From assembly GCA_036186865.1 (NCBI GenBank), contig AP025055.1, positions 21,107,848-21,171,847 on the forward strand: 64,000 nucleotides of DNA, given 5' to 3'. Shown here in pieces: positions 1-10,614 of this stretch. The stretch's first letter is position 1. The number at the start of each line of letters is the position of its first letter. The translations under genes were made by a program, and so were the position numbers. A model generated the notes under the pieces. The model saw nothing but the letters and a program-made list of their open reading frames with translations. It had not been told where the DNA came from and did no database searches. Source of the DNA: Eustoma russellianum. Its lineage: Eukaryota; Streptophyta; Magnoliopsida; Gentianales; Gentianaceae.

Positions 1-336
1 ATGTTAAAGGTCATGTTAAGGGAGAGATATATGTAGGGAGAGATATACGTATATCATGTTGAGAGAAAAAATATATGTATATCATGTTAAGGGGGAGATA
101 ACACACATTAAGGGGGAGATAACACATACATTAAGGTTTAGAGAAGCTTACAAAGATATATGTATATCATGTTAAAGGTCATGTTAAGGGAGAGATATAT
201 GTAGGGAGAGATATACGTATATCATGTTGAGAGAAAAAATATATGTATATCATGTTAAGGGGGAGATAACACACATTAAGGGGGAGATAACACATACATT
301 AAGGTTTAGAGAAGCTTACACTTGATTTAGATGCTT
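1..336 (+). repeat. 168-bp tandem duplication of a polypurine-tract array
   Basis: Positions 1-168 are repeated at about 169-336 with the same order of motifs: repeated ATGTTAAG steps, AGGGAGAGATAT tracts, AAGGGGGAGATAAC tracts and GAGAAGCTTACA. The copies differ mainly at the downstream join. The repeat lies just before the true PPT and LTR. Arrays of PPT-like tracts here are a described feature of Sireviruses; the duplication in this copy is seen directly. Confidence 0.85.
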
Positions 337-372
337 AATATACACATATGTGGGGTAATTTTGCAAATCATC

Positions 373-385
373 AAAAGGGGGAGAT
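373..385 (+). other. Polypurine tract of copia C0
   Basis: The purine run AAAAGGGGGAGAT lies directly before the LTR start TGTTGTGATATATC. It is the expected plus-strand primer for reverse transcription, and it recurs at the same place in C1, C3 and C4. Confidence 0.85.
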
Positions 386-3167
386 TGTTGTGATATATCA
401 TGTTTGAATGATTGCAAAATGCATATGTGAGCATGTATGTGTGTGTAACGTTTAAAGTATATGTGTGCATGAGATTGAATTTATGAGCTGAATGTGAAAT
501 TGATTGAATGAATCAAGATTGAACAAGTTTGATTAAGATCATGAGATTGAACTTGGCCAATTCAATCACATGTCTAAATCAATACATGTTCAAACTGATC
601 TTAGATGATATATATGCCAATACATGTTAATTATATGATCTAACCAAGCCTTGAAGTCACATGACTTACAATATAAGGCAAATTGCTCGGTTTAGTATTC
701 TATTGCAGGTTTTGGTTCATATCTTGAGCAAATGAACTCCAAATTGAGTGATTCAAAAGCCCACATGATCCTTATTCAATTTAGAATCAAATTGGCTGAG
801 GAAAAGCATGCTTGACACGGATAAAAATTGACTTGACACGGTGGTGAAGCTTATTGATCTTTATAAGGGTTATTTTGGTAATTTCACCATTTGGACTTCT
901 CATTCTTATTTGGTCTTCTTCCAACGGATTTATATGATCATATGACACATTTATATGTCATGTCACACCATGGCAAAAATGAATCTGGAGCAGCACCATG
1001 TCTAGGTTCATCCTAGGACAAAATTCCTATTTTTGTGCTAAGGGGTATTCTGGTCTCTTCACTTGCCAATGGATCTTCCAACGTGTTATATATTGTTTAT
1101 ATGATGTTTATATGTGTTTATGTCACATATGGTACGTGTCCTATATTTATGGAAACGGGCAGCATGGTATCTCAATTGGAATTCTTATGTTATGGTTATC
1201 ACATCTATGGTTTTCTTGGAATTCTTGGCATTCTTCATATGGTATTCTATGCTACATGTTGAAGACATAAATGACTATATATTATATGTGTGCACACGGA
1301 TATGGATGGATATTGGCACACAAATTTTCAGATTTTGAACAAGTCAAGGCAAGTTGAAATAAATCCTATTTTGATGCTGATTTCAAGTGACTATTCTTGA
1401 GATGTTTTCAACGACTATCTTGGCTCAAAAATGAAGCAACATTTCGTATGATATATGGTAAAAATTCAGATTATGATGAGTGACAAAAGCAAGTCCTACA
1501 ATGTAGCAAAGTTGAAGCAAAAATCTCTCAACCAAAGCCATGCAAACGGCTATATGATTGAAGACCAAGTCAAGCTAAATTCTCTCTATCTTTTAGCTAC
1601 ATTCAAACGGCTATATGTTCAAAAATTGGAGACCAATTCAAATTCAAAGGCTTGGGTGATTTCTATCTATCTTTGAACTATTCTCAAATGCCTTGATTCT
1701 AGGCATTCCAACGTCCATGTGACATTCAAAATGAGGAGCCAAAGTTGTTCAAAATACATGCCAATTCAGCTGCACACATGGCAAGTTATTTACACATGGG
1801 AATTGCTGATTGGAGCTATCTTTTAAACGTTCTAATGGAGTCATTTTCCACCTCATTTCAACGGCTATAATGGCATAAGATGAAGGATAAGATTTCGGCT
1901 GGAAGACCAATTCAAAGCAACAAAAGATAAGCATCATTTGACTAGCTAGAAAAGTGCTGAATTTTCTCCATTTCTCAAGCCATTCCAACGTCTTTTTGAG
2001 GAGCCTTTAGGCTGTCCTCTTGGCTATAAATAGCTCCAAAGATGAAGAGTAAAATGCACCACAAGATCCAACGAAAAAGAGCAAGAAAGCAAGCAAGACA
2101 ATTAGCTCTTCATCTCCATTCTTCTCTTCTACTCTTCTATATTGAAGAACACATTTGTAGCAAGCTTTATGATTGTATAGTTCTTCATTTCTTGTCATTT
2201 CAACACCTTTCAAACGACATATTGTAAGGGAGAAGCTGGTGTATAAAGCTTACTCCTTAGAGGTGAGCAAAAGGTGCAAAGGTGCAAAGGTGAAACAAAC
2301 TAGGTGCTGTTTGTTTTGGTGAAGCCTCTTGAAGAAGTTGGTGAAAAGCTTCTTCCTTTGGCTTTGTAAGGTGACTTTGGTGTTTGGTGTTTAGTGAAAT
2401 CCAAGAGAAGGTGTCTCTTGGGACTGGAGTAGGTCACATTGACCGAACCAGGATAATTCCTTGTGTTCTTTACTTATTTCCTGCACTTACTGTTTTCTGG
2501 CTGAAAGTTACACTAACTTGGCACGCATAATTGAACAAGCAAACAGTCTTAGAATTGCATGAATTTTGGATATATTATACTTCATTGTGTTAGCTTTCAG
2601 TAGCCGCAAGAATCACTAAATTCTGAGGAGTTTAGCCTATTCAAATCGTCTTCACAAAATTGTTGCTACATTCTGTGAACAATTCTGACCAGTGTGCAAA
2701 ACTTGTTCAATTTGGATAGGTTATCCTGCGAATCTTGAAGTGAGCCTTATATCAAATTAAACTAGACATCATGAGGTTTAATTTGACATAAGATTCATCA
2801 AAATAGCACGGGTAGATTTTGAGATATCATCGTTTGAAGTTAAGCTAACATTCTGCCTGAAACTGCCAGAATTGCACACTTTACTTATCTTGCTTATTTG
2901 AACGTGCAAACTTGCTTGGAATTGATTGAAATTTTTATGACATACTATAAACATTCTAAACTTGATCTCTGCCAAGTTTGAGAGCTTGCACAGGTGTATA
3001 AGTGGTTCAACCAAAGCACTCAAAACATTGAACTGTTTCTGGAAATTTCAGAATCTGAGGCTAAAGAGGCAAAGGGGTCTTCAAACAAGTTTTTGAAGGT
3101 AATTGTAGTGTAATTTCCGCTAACCCACTATTCACCCCCCCTCTAGTGGTGCTATACAGGTCCAACA
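386..3167 (+). repeat. Copia C0 3' LTR (2782 bp)
   Basis: The LTR begins TGTTGTGATATATCATG and ends CTATACAGGTCCAACA, with 5-bp inverted tips TGTTG/CAACA. It aligns along its length with the C1, C4 and C5 LTRs. A TATA box is at 2025-2032. The U3 part holds many AACGG motifs and a perfect 12-bp palindrome at 932-943. Small ORFs in this LTR recur in every LTR copy but have no domain and overlap each other, so they are not called as genes. Confidence 0.92.
2025..2032 (+). promoter_or_regulatory. TATA box in C0 LTR
   Basis: TATAAATA within GGCTATAAATAGCTCC, conserved at the same LTR position in C1 (15806), C5 (60491) and, on the minus strand, C3 and C4. It probably marks the U3/R boundary region, with transcription starting roughly 30 nt downstream. 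Confidence 0.7.
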
Positions 3168-4115
3168 TGGACCCGTCTCAGAACCTAAACAAAGAAGAAT
3201 AAGAAGAGCATTTAAATCAGTCTATATGGAGTGATTCATTAGATTCTGAAAGTGAAGAAGCCGAAGAGCAAACGGCTCAGGTATGCTTTGCATCCAAGGC
3301 ATCAAATGAGGTATGTTCTGACTCCGATTCTGATTCTGAACCCTCTTATGATGATTTATTTAGTCAACATCTTGAGTTGCATACATTCACGAAGACTCTT
3401 GCAAAAGAAAAGAAATGGTTAATTGAAGACAAGAAGTTGTTAGAATCTTCTAACACGAACCTTGTATCTCAACTAAATGATTCAAAAGAAGAGTCGTCTT
3501 GCACGATTAATGCATTAAAATTAGATATTTCATCATTAACATCCGGAAATAATGAGATGAAAGCCGAGATTTCAAATTTGACATCAAAAAACGTGGATTT
3601 AAAAAAGATGGTAAAACAATTCGATATGGGTACTTGCATGCTAGATCGTCTCATTTCCTCTCAAAAAGCATGAAAATGATAAAACCAGATTAGGATACGT
3701 TGAAGATAATAAAGTACAAAATAAGTCTACCAACTTTATTTTATCTTCTTCTAAGAAACCGCATGCATGTAAGACAATTATACAGTCTAAGAAGACAGCT
3801 AGCATGCCACCTATTATACCTCATCGCACTTCTTCTTTTTCATCACATACAAAATATAATCATGTAACATATAGATATGAAAGAATACCTTGGATGCATA
3901 TACAAAATTCATGCAATACACATACTAACAGACATGCACATCAAAACCGAAAATCACATTATGCTCACTATGATGACTTCGGCCATATTCCAAATAGAAA
4001 TACTGCTAAAATATATTATATTGCTTCTTCATCTTTATTCTCACCTTTTGTAAGACCAAGAAAGGTCACCCAAGTTTGGGACCAAAATGTACTCTTGCAA
4101 AGGTTGAATCAATAA
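3168..4115 (+). pseudogene. Degenerate copia gag of an older related element (Cx)
   Basis: The reading frame resembles the C-terminal half of the 714-aa Gag of C3, C4 and C5. It has an acidic Ser/Asp/Glu stretch, a coiled-coil region with the same Leu/Lys/Glu pattern (about 3377-3640), a run matching 'MLDRLISSQK', then a His/Tyr/Arg-rich tail ending in a match to 'RPRKVTQVW'. A one-base insertion in the A run near 3665 puts a TGA in frame, and another shift lies near 3220. The N-terminal half and zinc knuckle are missing on the left because C0 inserted here. Divergence from the other copies is high, so this is a different and older subfamily. No Pol follows. Confidence 0.75.
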
Positions 4116-4412
4116 CCCCTAAGAACGCACTAAAATGCATGATTTTTGTCGATATGTTATAAATTGCTATTTCATTCCATTGCTACTAACTCTTTTGATT
4201 TGATTTACAAAATAAAGGCGAAGAGGAAATCATGATTTAAGGAGGAGAGAAAAGCATGATTTAAGGGGGGGGAGAGAGATCAATTTAAGGGGGACACGAT
4301 ATGAAATTCAAATTTTGAATTTAAAAATTTATGCATGATTGTAGGGGGAGCGATTATGACACATTTAAATCATGAATAGAGGTTGTTTTGAAAATCATCA
4401 AAAGGGGAAGAT
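4116..4412 (+). other. Post-gag region and PPT of Cx; pol absent
   Basis: Less than 100 bp after the gag stop the sequence already resembles the post-pol region of intact copies: a 'TTTACAAAATAAAGG' match, several A/G-rich tracts (for example 4221-4290), then AATCATCAAAAGGGGAAGAT at 4392-4412 matching the PPT. The whole of pol, about 3.2 kb in relatives, is missing. This could be a deletion or a gag-only non-autonomous form. Confidence 0.55.
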
Positions 4413-4800
4413 TTTTGAGAAACCGAGGTTTGAGTGATTTGAAAATGCATGATTTAAATGTTACGTGTTTACGGAATGCATGATTTAAGTGTTATATGAC
4501 ATGCATACGTGATAAATATGTTTTCATGTTTATATATATTGTTCTCATACTAATGTGCCATGAAGAGTTAAAGCTTACATCATATGACAAACATTTGTTA
4601 TCTTTATGCTATTTTCAGGTGCCATGATAAATGAACTAAACTAGTTCATTTAATGAAGTACTTAAAGAGATGAACTAACTAGTTCATTGAATGGAGATAT
4701 ATTTGGAGAGAACTACTTGACAGCAAACTTGAAATGGAAAGTCCTCTCTCCACACTAATCACACACGCCACTTATATATTATATATATATACATATTTTC
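4413..4800 (+). repeat. Probable start of the Cx LTR, right end unresolved
   Basis: After the PPT the sequence reads TTTGAGAAACCG...GAGTGATTTGAAAATGCATG, which aligns loosely with the tip of the C0-type LTR (GAATGATTGCAAAATGCATATG). I cannot find a matching LTR end, primer site or TSD, so the right limit is arbitrary. Confidence 0.35.
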
Positions 4801-6109
4801 CTTATAACGACGAATTATACGTTACTATCCCGACGTTCCACCGATGCATCATATACATCATAAACGTAGGTCGAGATCACACCATCATATACATATCATA
4901 TTTATGAGTATATTCAGGTGGAATATCATACATTACAAGTCATATTATTACCATAATTATGTCAACATGTCACGAGTACATAAATCGAAAATTGTCACAT
5001 CGGGTGGCTACCAAACCATCACCGACATGTCACGTGCTTACCATATAATGATGGCCAACCTATATTTCCTTGTGTGCCTTGCCTTCTTTAATGTCACCAA
5101 TCACATGTGGCTTATCCTCCACCAATCAAAGTGACAAACAAGCTCCACAAGGCTCCAAGAGGGTGTAAATGGTGTGTGATCTCAGCTACACCATGTGCTG
5201 AAATTACTTTTGTAAAATTTGTCATATAATGATGTATAACCTTCACACATATGATACATTTCAATCAACCTTAATTTGTTTTTCTAAAATACTCTAATAT
5301 GTGTTGGATGTGTAAAAAGTGTCTAGATACATGTGACACCAATGATAAAAACGTTCCAAGCATAGTAAGTGTAGAAGACTAAATTTTTGACTGTCGTCGA
5401 TTACACGATTTTTCTCCGATTAATCTCAAACATCTTACACATGTAATATATGTTATGTCACACATAGTATACATAAAATAAAATGTATTTTCAGCGCCAA
5501 TTACCGAGGTGACAAACTGTTGATCCAACGAAAAATCACATTGTACTTGAGACTTGTATAAGTGAATTAATGAAAAGTTGCATCTTCAAGTACATTTTTA
5601 TTTAGTTTGTAATTACTTCCTTAATTAGATATTTGTTAAGGAAAATATGGTATAATTATTCAAGCATGAATTATGGACTATGTGAAGTGGCCAATTCACC
5701 CCAAATACTATAAAAAGTTTCGGCCCTAAGGCCTTAAAGGGGCTTGGGAATGTCCTTCCAACTAAAAGAAACAAATCCTAAAAATGGCCTTCTTAAAATC
5801 AAGCCCAAATAGCAATTAGGGATTTCAAGTAGTGGGGTAACTTCCCTCCCAACCACACTAAATTTGGCCCCATGAGTCCAAGAAGACTCATGATTTTTTC
5901 TAATTACATTTTATTAGGAAAATCAAGAAGAAGGGGGTTAATTAAGGAAAAAGGGGCAACTACCTAGTAGCTTTTCCATTAAACACTCTTGAAAAGTAAC
6001 TCAAGCATGATAGAGCCTGCTAATTGCACCCTTAAACCACCGGCTTCCTCCATGGTGCAACCAAGAGGCATTTCAAACTTTATCACAGTTACTTTATGTT
6101 AACTACAAT

Positions 6110-6215
6110 GCTAAAGTAACTTAAGTTAGCAATAAAGTAACCCTAGTTTGCTAAAGTAACTCAAGTTAGCAAAAAAGTAACCTTAATTGGCTAAAGTAAC
6201 ACAAGTTAGTTAACT
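6110..6215 (+). repeat. 40-bp tandem repeat, about 2.6 copies
   Basis: GCTAAAGTAAC begins at 6110, 6150 and 6190, each followed by a variant of AAGTTAGC...AAAGTAACC. The period is exactly 40 bp and the third copy is partial. The repeat lies inside the outer gypsy LTR. Confidence 0.75.
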
Positions 6216-7454
6216 CTAATTAGCATAACTATGCAAAGGGAACTCCCTTCTTCTCCCTTGGTTTCCAACGGTTAAAACACTTAGCCTTTTGAAGAAATAT
6301 CCTCTCCAAGAATTCTAGAACTCTCTTAACTCAACCCCTCAAGAATTCACAAAGAGCAAAAGGAACAAGAACCCTTCACCCCTCTCACACGGCCAACTTG
6401 AACCAAGGAAGTCCAAGATCCTCTACATCTTCAAGCTTCAAGAATTCTCTAGGTAAGTTGCATGTCTAGCTATTTAGTTGAATTTCATAATTCCTAGAAT
6501 GAAGCTCACATAGCCTCTCTTATGCTTGCCAAAAAAACCTGTGACCTTCATGGTCACTAGGTTCAAACTTTCCAAGCTCCTAAGTGGTGTTAGCTCCTTG
6601 GTGGCTTGAAATCCATCCAAGCCTCGTTTTTGTAAGCTAAACTAGTCCTAAGCTAGCTCTATTTCACATTTAAAATGGTGACTAATATTTCTTCTTTTTC
6701 CTCCTCAAAACCGTGTGCTTCATGAATGAAGTGGAGGGAAAACATCAACTTATTTCACTCAAGATCGAAGCTAAGAAAAGGTTCTAGCTTGAAGAGGCAA
6801 GTACACTATAAATACTTTTGACTTATGTGTGAAAGTATATGCTTGAATGTCTAGTTATTACTAAGATTAAATCTTAGATGGCAAATGTTAAGCTTGAAGC
6901 ATGAAAGTTTAGTGTTCCTTAAGAAACGTGACATGCATGTTTGAAATTCCCCCAAAGATGGATTCTTTGCCCCTTTGAATACGAATATGATGCATGTCTA
7001 AGATGAATGTGGTAAAGCTCTCTTCTTTAACACGTAAGGGGGACGGTTGGATGAAGAGGTTGGGGTGAATATTATTTCTTGAAAAAGAATGTGACTTGTG
7101 GGGTAAAGGATGCGCATAAGTTGTATGTTTGGATGTTTTTATGACTTAGGTATTTTATGTTCATTGTGAAAATAAAGTATGAGCCCTTACATGTGTAAGA
7201 AGCAGGCTGATTTTGGGGGTATGGGGCATACAAATTAGATATGCCAATGATAGACTTGATTATGTGCAAAATGTGCAATGTCAAGGTGTGTTGTGTGTAA
7301 TTTTCGAAAACTGTTTTGAAGGGATTTGTATGTGGCTTTTAGAATATATTAGAACCTGAAATGTTTAGGTTAAAGGTGTATGTGATGGTTGGTAGGCCAC
7401 TTTTAAGAATAATTTTAGTTGGTACACTTTTAGCAAGTAAAGTGAAAAAAGGGC

Positions 7455-7835
7455 AAAATTACTGGAACATGACAGAATTATGTAACGTTTTGTATGGCCT
7501 GGAAATAAATCTTAGAAGTGTTCAATTAAGCTGATTTTTGGCGTGGTGATAGCCTTATGTGTATAGTATACATGAGAGTTGGATTTTTGGTAAAAGAAGT
7601 TATGGTTTATCCTTAATAGACTTTTTAGTAAAACTGGTCAAGCTGAAATCACTGGAACTGGACAGAATGTAAGTGACGTGTTGGTTGACCCAAAAATAGA
7701 CCTTAGAAACATGCAAATGGGCTAAATTTTGGTAGGATTCTATCTTTGTGTGTTCACTAAGTTTGCAAGTTGGAATTTTGGAAAACAGACTTACGGTTTA
7801 GTCACAATAAAAGTTTTAGTAAAACTGGTCACTCC
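7455..7835 (+). repeat. Diverged tandem duplication, unit about 185 bp
   Basis: Two successive blocks share the order: ACTGG...ACAGAAT, a 'GACCTTAGAA/AATCTTAGAA' motif, 'GTTGGAATTTTGG/GTTGGATTTTTGG', then 'TTTTAGTAAAACTGGTCA'. The last motif closes both blocks (ends near 7640 and 7830). The copies are clearly diverged, so the limits are approximate. Confidence 0.5.
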
Positions 7836-8626
7836 AGAATCAGCATGTAACCAGTTTTGGGAAAGTAAGTAAACGACCCCTTTAAAGTTATTGAATTGCT
7901 CTGGAGTTTTTATGGTAATTACTTAGGACATAGATGAGCATGTCCATGTAAATTAATCAGCTTGAAATTATTGTTTGAAGGGATAACTATTGAAATTATT
8001 TTGGCGCTACTAAACTGGAAAACTGGGCAGAATTATGGAATGAGTTGGGAGGCTTCATTTTGTGGATTTAGACTTGTTTGAACGGTTTAGGCTCATGAGC
8101 ATTAATTCCTGGTATGTTTGCAGTATTTTCCAGATGTTGTCCCAAATTAAATAATACTTAATGGGCTTGAAAGAAAGATAAAAGAAGGGTACTGCACTGC
8201 TGAATTCAGCAGTACCCTGTTTGGTAATTTAATGATTTGAAGGTTTTCTACATCGTGATTCGTTATGTAATTTTTATGACAAGTAGACAAGAAACCCTTA
8301 TGCATACGTATGTCAAGAGACCATGAATATAGGCCGGATTATGAGGTTTTGAAGCCGCTCGAACAAAACGTTAATTCTGGAAATTTTTCCAGCTTAATGA
8401 ATAAGACCATACTTGTATGTATGTGACGTATTTTGCCATGAATTGCATAGTGCACGTCATACATTGCATCATCGTCATTTACATGACTCATGAAACCGAT
8501 TTTATGACAATGAATGATGAAAAAAGCGTTTTTAAAGAAAAGATTCAGTTTTGACAACAACGCTTTCCATTGGTACCATTTTTTCTGGCCAGCTTAACCC
8601 GCTCTAGATTCGGAGTTAATTGATCT

Positions 8627-8758
8627 GATGATTATGACCGTTCAGGCCCGGAGAGAATATACCTGATTATGATGATTATGACCGTACAGGCCCGGAAAGA
8701 ATAGACCTGATTATGACGATTATGATCGTACAGGCCCGGAGAGAATAGACCTGATGAC
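8627..8758 (+). repeat. 44-bp tandem repeat, three copies plus degenerate tail
   Basis: Units start at 8627, 8671 and 8715 with GA(T/C)GATTATGA(C/T)CGT, followed by CAGGCCCGG(A/G)(G/A)AGAATA(T/G)ACCTG. The period is 44 bp. Weaker copies continue to about 8850, with GACCGTTTTCGGATCAGG and GACCGCCTCAGATCC. Confidence 0.8.
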
Positions 8759-8947
8759 TATGATTGATGATATGACCGTTTTCGGATCAGGAAATAATAG
8801 ATTCGAAGGGATGAGCATGACCGCCTCAGATCCGAATATAATAGATCTGAATACTCTCTCGTTTTTATTGACGATGATGTTTTGAAAGAAAGAATGAACG
8901 AATTGTCCTTATTTTATCATATTGCATATCATGTGCATATTCATACA

Positions 8948-9213
8948 TGTTGTGATATATCATGTTTGAATGATTGCAAAATGCATATGTGAGCATGTAT
9001 GTGTGTGTAACGTTTAAAGTATATGTGTGCATGAGATTGAATTTATGAGATTGAATGTGAAATTGATTGAATGAATCAAGATTGAACAAGTTTGATTAAG
9101 ATCATGAGATTGAACTTGGCCAATTCAATCACATGTCTCAATCAATACATGTTCAAACTGATCTTAGATGATATATATGCCAATACATGTTAATTATATG
9201 ATCTAATCAAGCC
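8948..9213 (+). repeat. Truncated 5' LTR of C1
   Basis: The sequence starts TGTTGTGATATATCATG and follows the LTR of C0 and C1 as far as GATCTAA(T)CAAGCC, where it switches without a gap into gag (GAGTATGAAAGTGATG). LTR copies read ATCTAACCAAGCC and gag reads ATCTAATCAAGCC at the switch, so the junction lies in a shared stretch of about 13 bp with one mismatch. Confidence 0.9.
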
Positions 9214-10614
9214 GAGTATGAAAGTGATGATGAAAGTGATGAAGAAGACATAATGTTGTTAGCTAGGCGTTTAAGGAAGTTTTTCAAGAAAGGACAAACT
9301 AAAAGACAAGCAAAATCAGCCGCCCCTATCAATGTGAAATCTAACAAACAAGATGGCAAATGGTATGATAAAGAACTTAAGTGTTATGAATGTGGCAAAC
9401 AAGGACACATCTCATATGATTGTCCAAACAAGAACAAAAACCGTGACATGGATGAAAAGACAAGGACAAAAACTAGAGTAGAACCTATGCAAAGGAGGAA
9501 GAAAGCTCTCAAGGCAAGTTCAAGCACTTGGGATGACACATCTTCATCCGAATCCGAGGAGGAATCTGAAGTTGCACAAACATGTTTGGCTTCAAAGTCT
9601 ACAAATGAGGTAACATTCGATTCTGATTCCGAATGTGATTTTACTCAAGATGAATTGTTGGATGAATTAGAAAAGTTGCATAATAGATATAAGAAGCTAT
9701 CCAAGGAGAAGAAAAGAATAGTTGAGGAGAAGAACAAGTTGGAGACGTCTAACTTGAATCTAACTTCTCAACTAGAAGTTCTTCAACTTGAATCATCTAA
9801 CACTATTAGTTCAATGCAAAATCAGATCAAGGAACTTAAGAACAAACATGAAAATGTGCAATGTATGCAATGTGTTGATTTCAACGTTTTAAAGTCTAAA
9901 TTGCATGAAATACAAACTGAATTTCAATCATTAAAAGCATGCAACCTAGACTTGAACAAATCTTTAGAACAATTTAAGAATGGTTCCAACATGTTAGACA
10001 CTCTTATTGCATCTCAAAAGCATGGAAATGACAAACAAGGTCTTGGATATGTTAAAGAAGCTGAATACACACCTAAGGAAACAACATTTGTATCATCTTC
10101 AACCAACATGAAATATAGGCCAAATGCATCTAGAAATGAACCTATTCTGCCCACACCACCTTCATCACAAAGATTGCAAAATGCATCAACATATAGGAAG
10201 GTAAATACACCTAGAAACCATGCTTACATGTATACAAGAATGCCTAAACAAAGTAGTATGCAATCTGCTCAAGTTATGCCTTATATGCAACAACATGCTT
10301 ATGTGAAGAACATGACATACTCTCGGCCTAAATCAGTTTACAACACACGGCCTAGACACACACAACATCTTGCTTATACACGGCCTAAAATCAATGCTTA
10401 TACACGGCCAAGATATAACTCATATACATGGCAACATTCAAATGCATATAGAACTTACAATGCTTATCCAACTAGACATAAATGTGCAGCCCCTTTTCCA
10501 TCATATTCTATGTATCAAAATCCACTATTTGTTCATTATATGCAACATGATTTTAACATTTCAAAACCAAGAAAGGTTGTTCAAGTTTGGGTACCTAAAG
10601 GTACACTAACATGA
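9214..10614 (+). pseudogene. gag: Copia C1 gag, N-terminally truncated
   Basis: The open frame continues from the deletion junction. The first ATG is at 9253, which gives 453 aa against 714 in C5. Missing is the N-terminal capsid-like region (first ~248 residues of the family Gag). Present are the zinc knuckle C-X2-C-X4-H-X4-C (CYECGKQGHISYDC, residues 44-57 from 9253), an acidic Ser-rich stretch, a long coiled coil rich in Lys/Glu/Leu (about residues 135-245), and a Tyr/His/Arg-rich tail with repeated 'TRP/SRP' motifs ending in KPRKVVQVWVPKGTLT. The loss of the capsid part should prevent particle assembly by this copy. Confidence 0.88.

Larger units (their letters stand above)
1..3167 (+). 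mobile_element. Copia C0, 3' part of a Sirevirus-like LTR retrotransposon
   Basis: The window opens in the untranslated stretch between pol and the 3' LTR of a copia element; pol itself lies outside. Positions 1-385 match the post-pol region of C1 (13917-14220), and 386-3167 is a complete LTR with TGTTG...CAACA termini. The right flank (3168-3172, TGGAC) should be one TSD copy, but its partner is outside the window. The element is inserted in the gag region of an older copia relative. Family assignment rests on near identity to C1, C3 and C4, which carry coding sequence. Confidence 0.9.
4801..8947 (+). repeat. Left segment of the outer gypsy (Tekay/Del-like) 5' LTR
   Basis: There is no coding region here; ORFs are under 100 codons and show no domain. 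This stretch is continuous with 16941-17254 once C1 and one TSD copy are set aside, and then with 58187-58530 once CRM-A and one TSD copy are set aside. The last of these ends TACA directly before a tRNA-Met primer site and a gag start. The stretch is therefore most simply LTR sequence of that element, about 4-5 kb in total. The left boundary is uncertain and could lie anywhere from about 4.6 to 5.5 kb. The segment holds three internal tandem repeats, listed separately. Confidence 0.45.

Noticed and set aside
998..1338. Recurring 75-90 codon ORFs (Met-Ser-Arg-Phe-Ile type) in every copia LTR
   Set aside because: They overlap each other in different frames, lie in non-coding U3, have no domain, and recur only because the LTR recurs.
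8627..8758. CRISPR-like array
   Set aside because: Direct tandem units without unique spacers, in a plant retroelement LTR.
4801..8947. Host gene or promoter in the longest stretch without retrotransposon coding
   Set aside because: No ORF above 100 codons, no domain, and the sequence rejoins LTR segments on the far side of the insertions.
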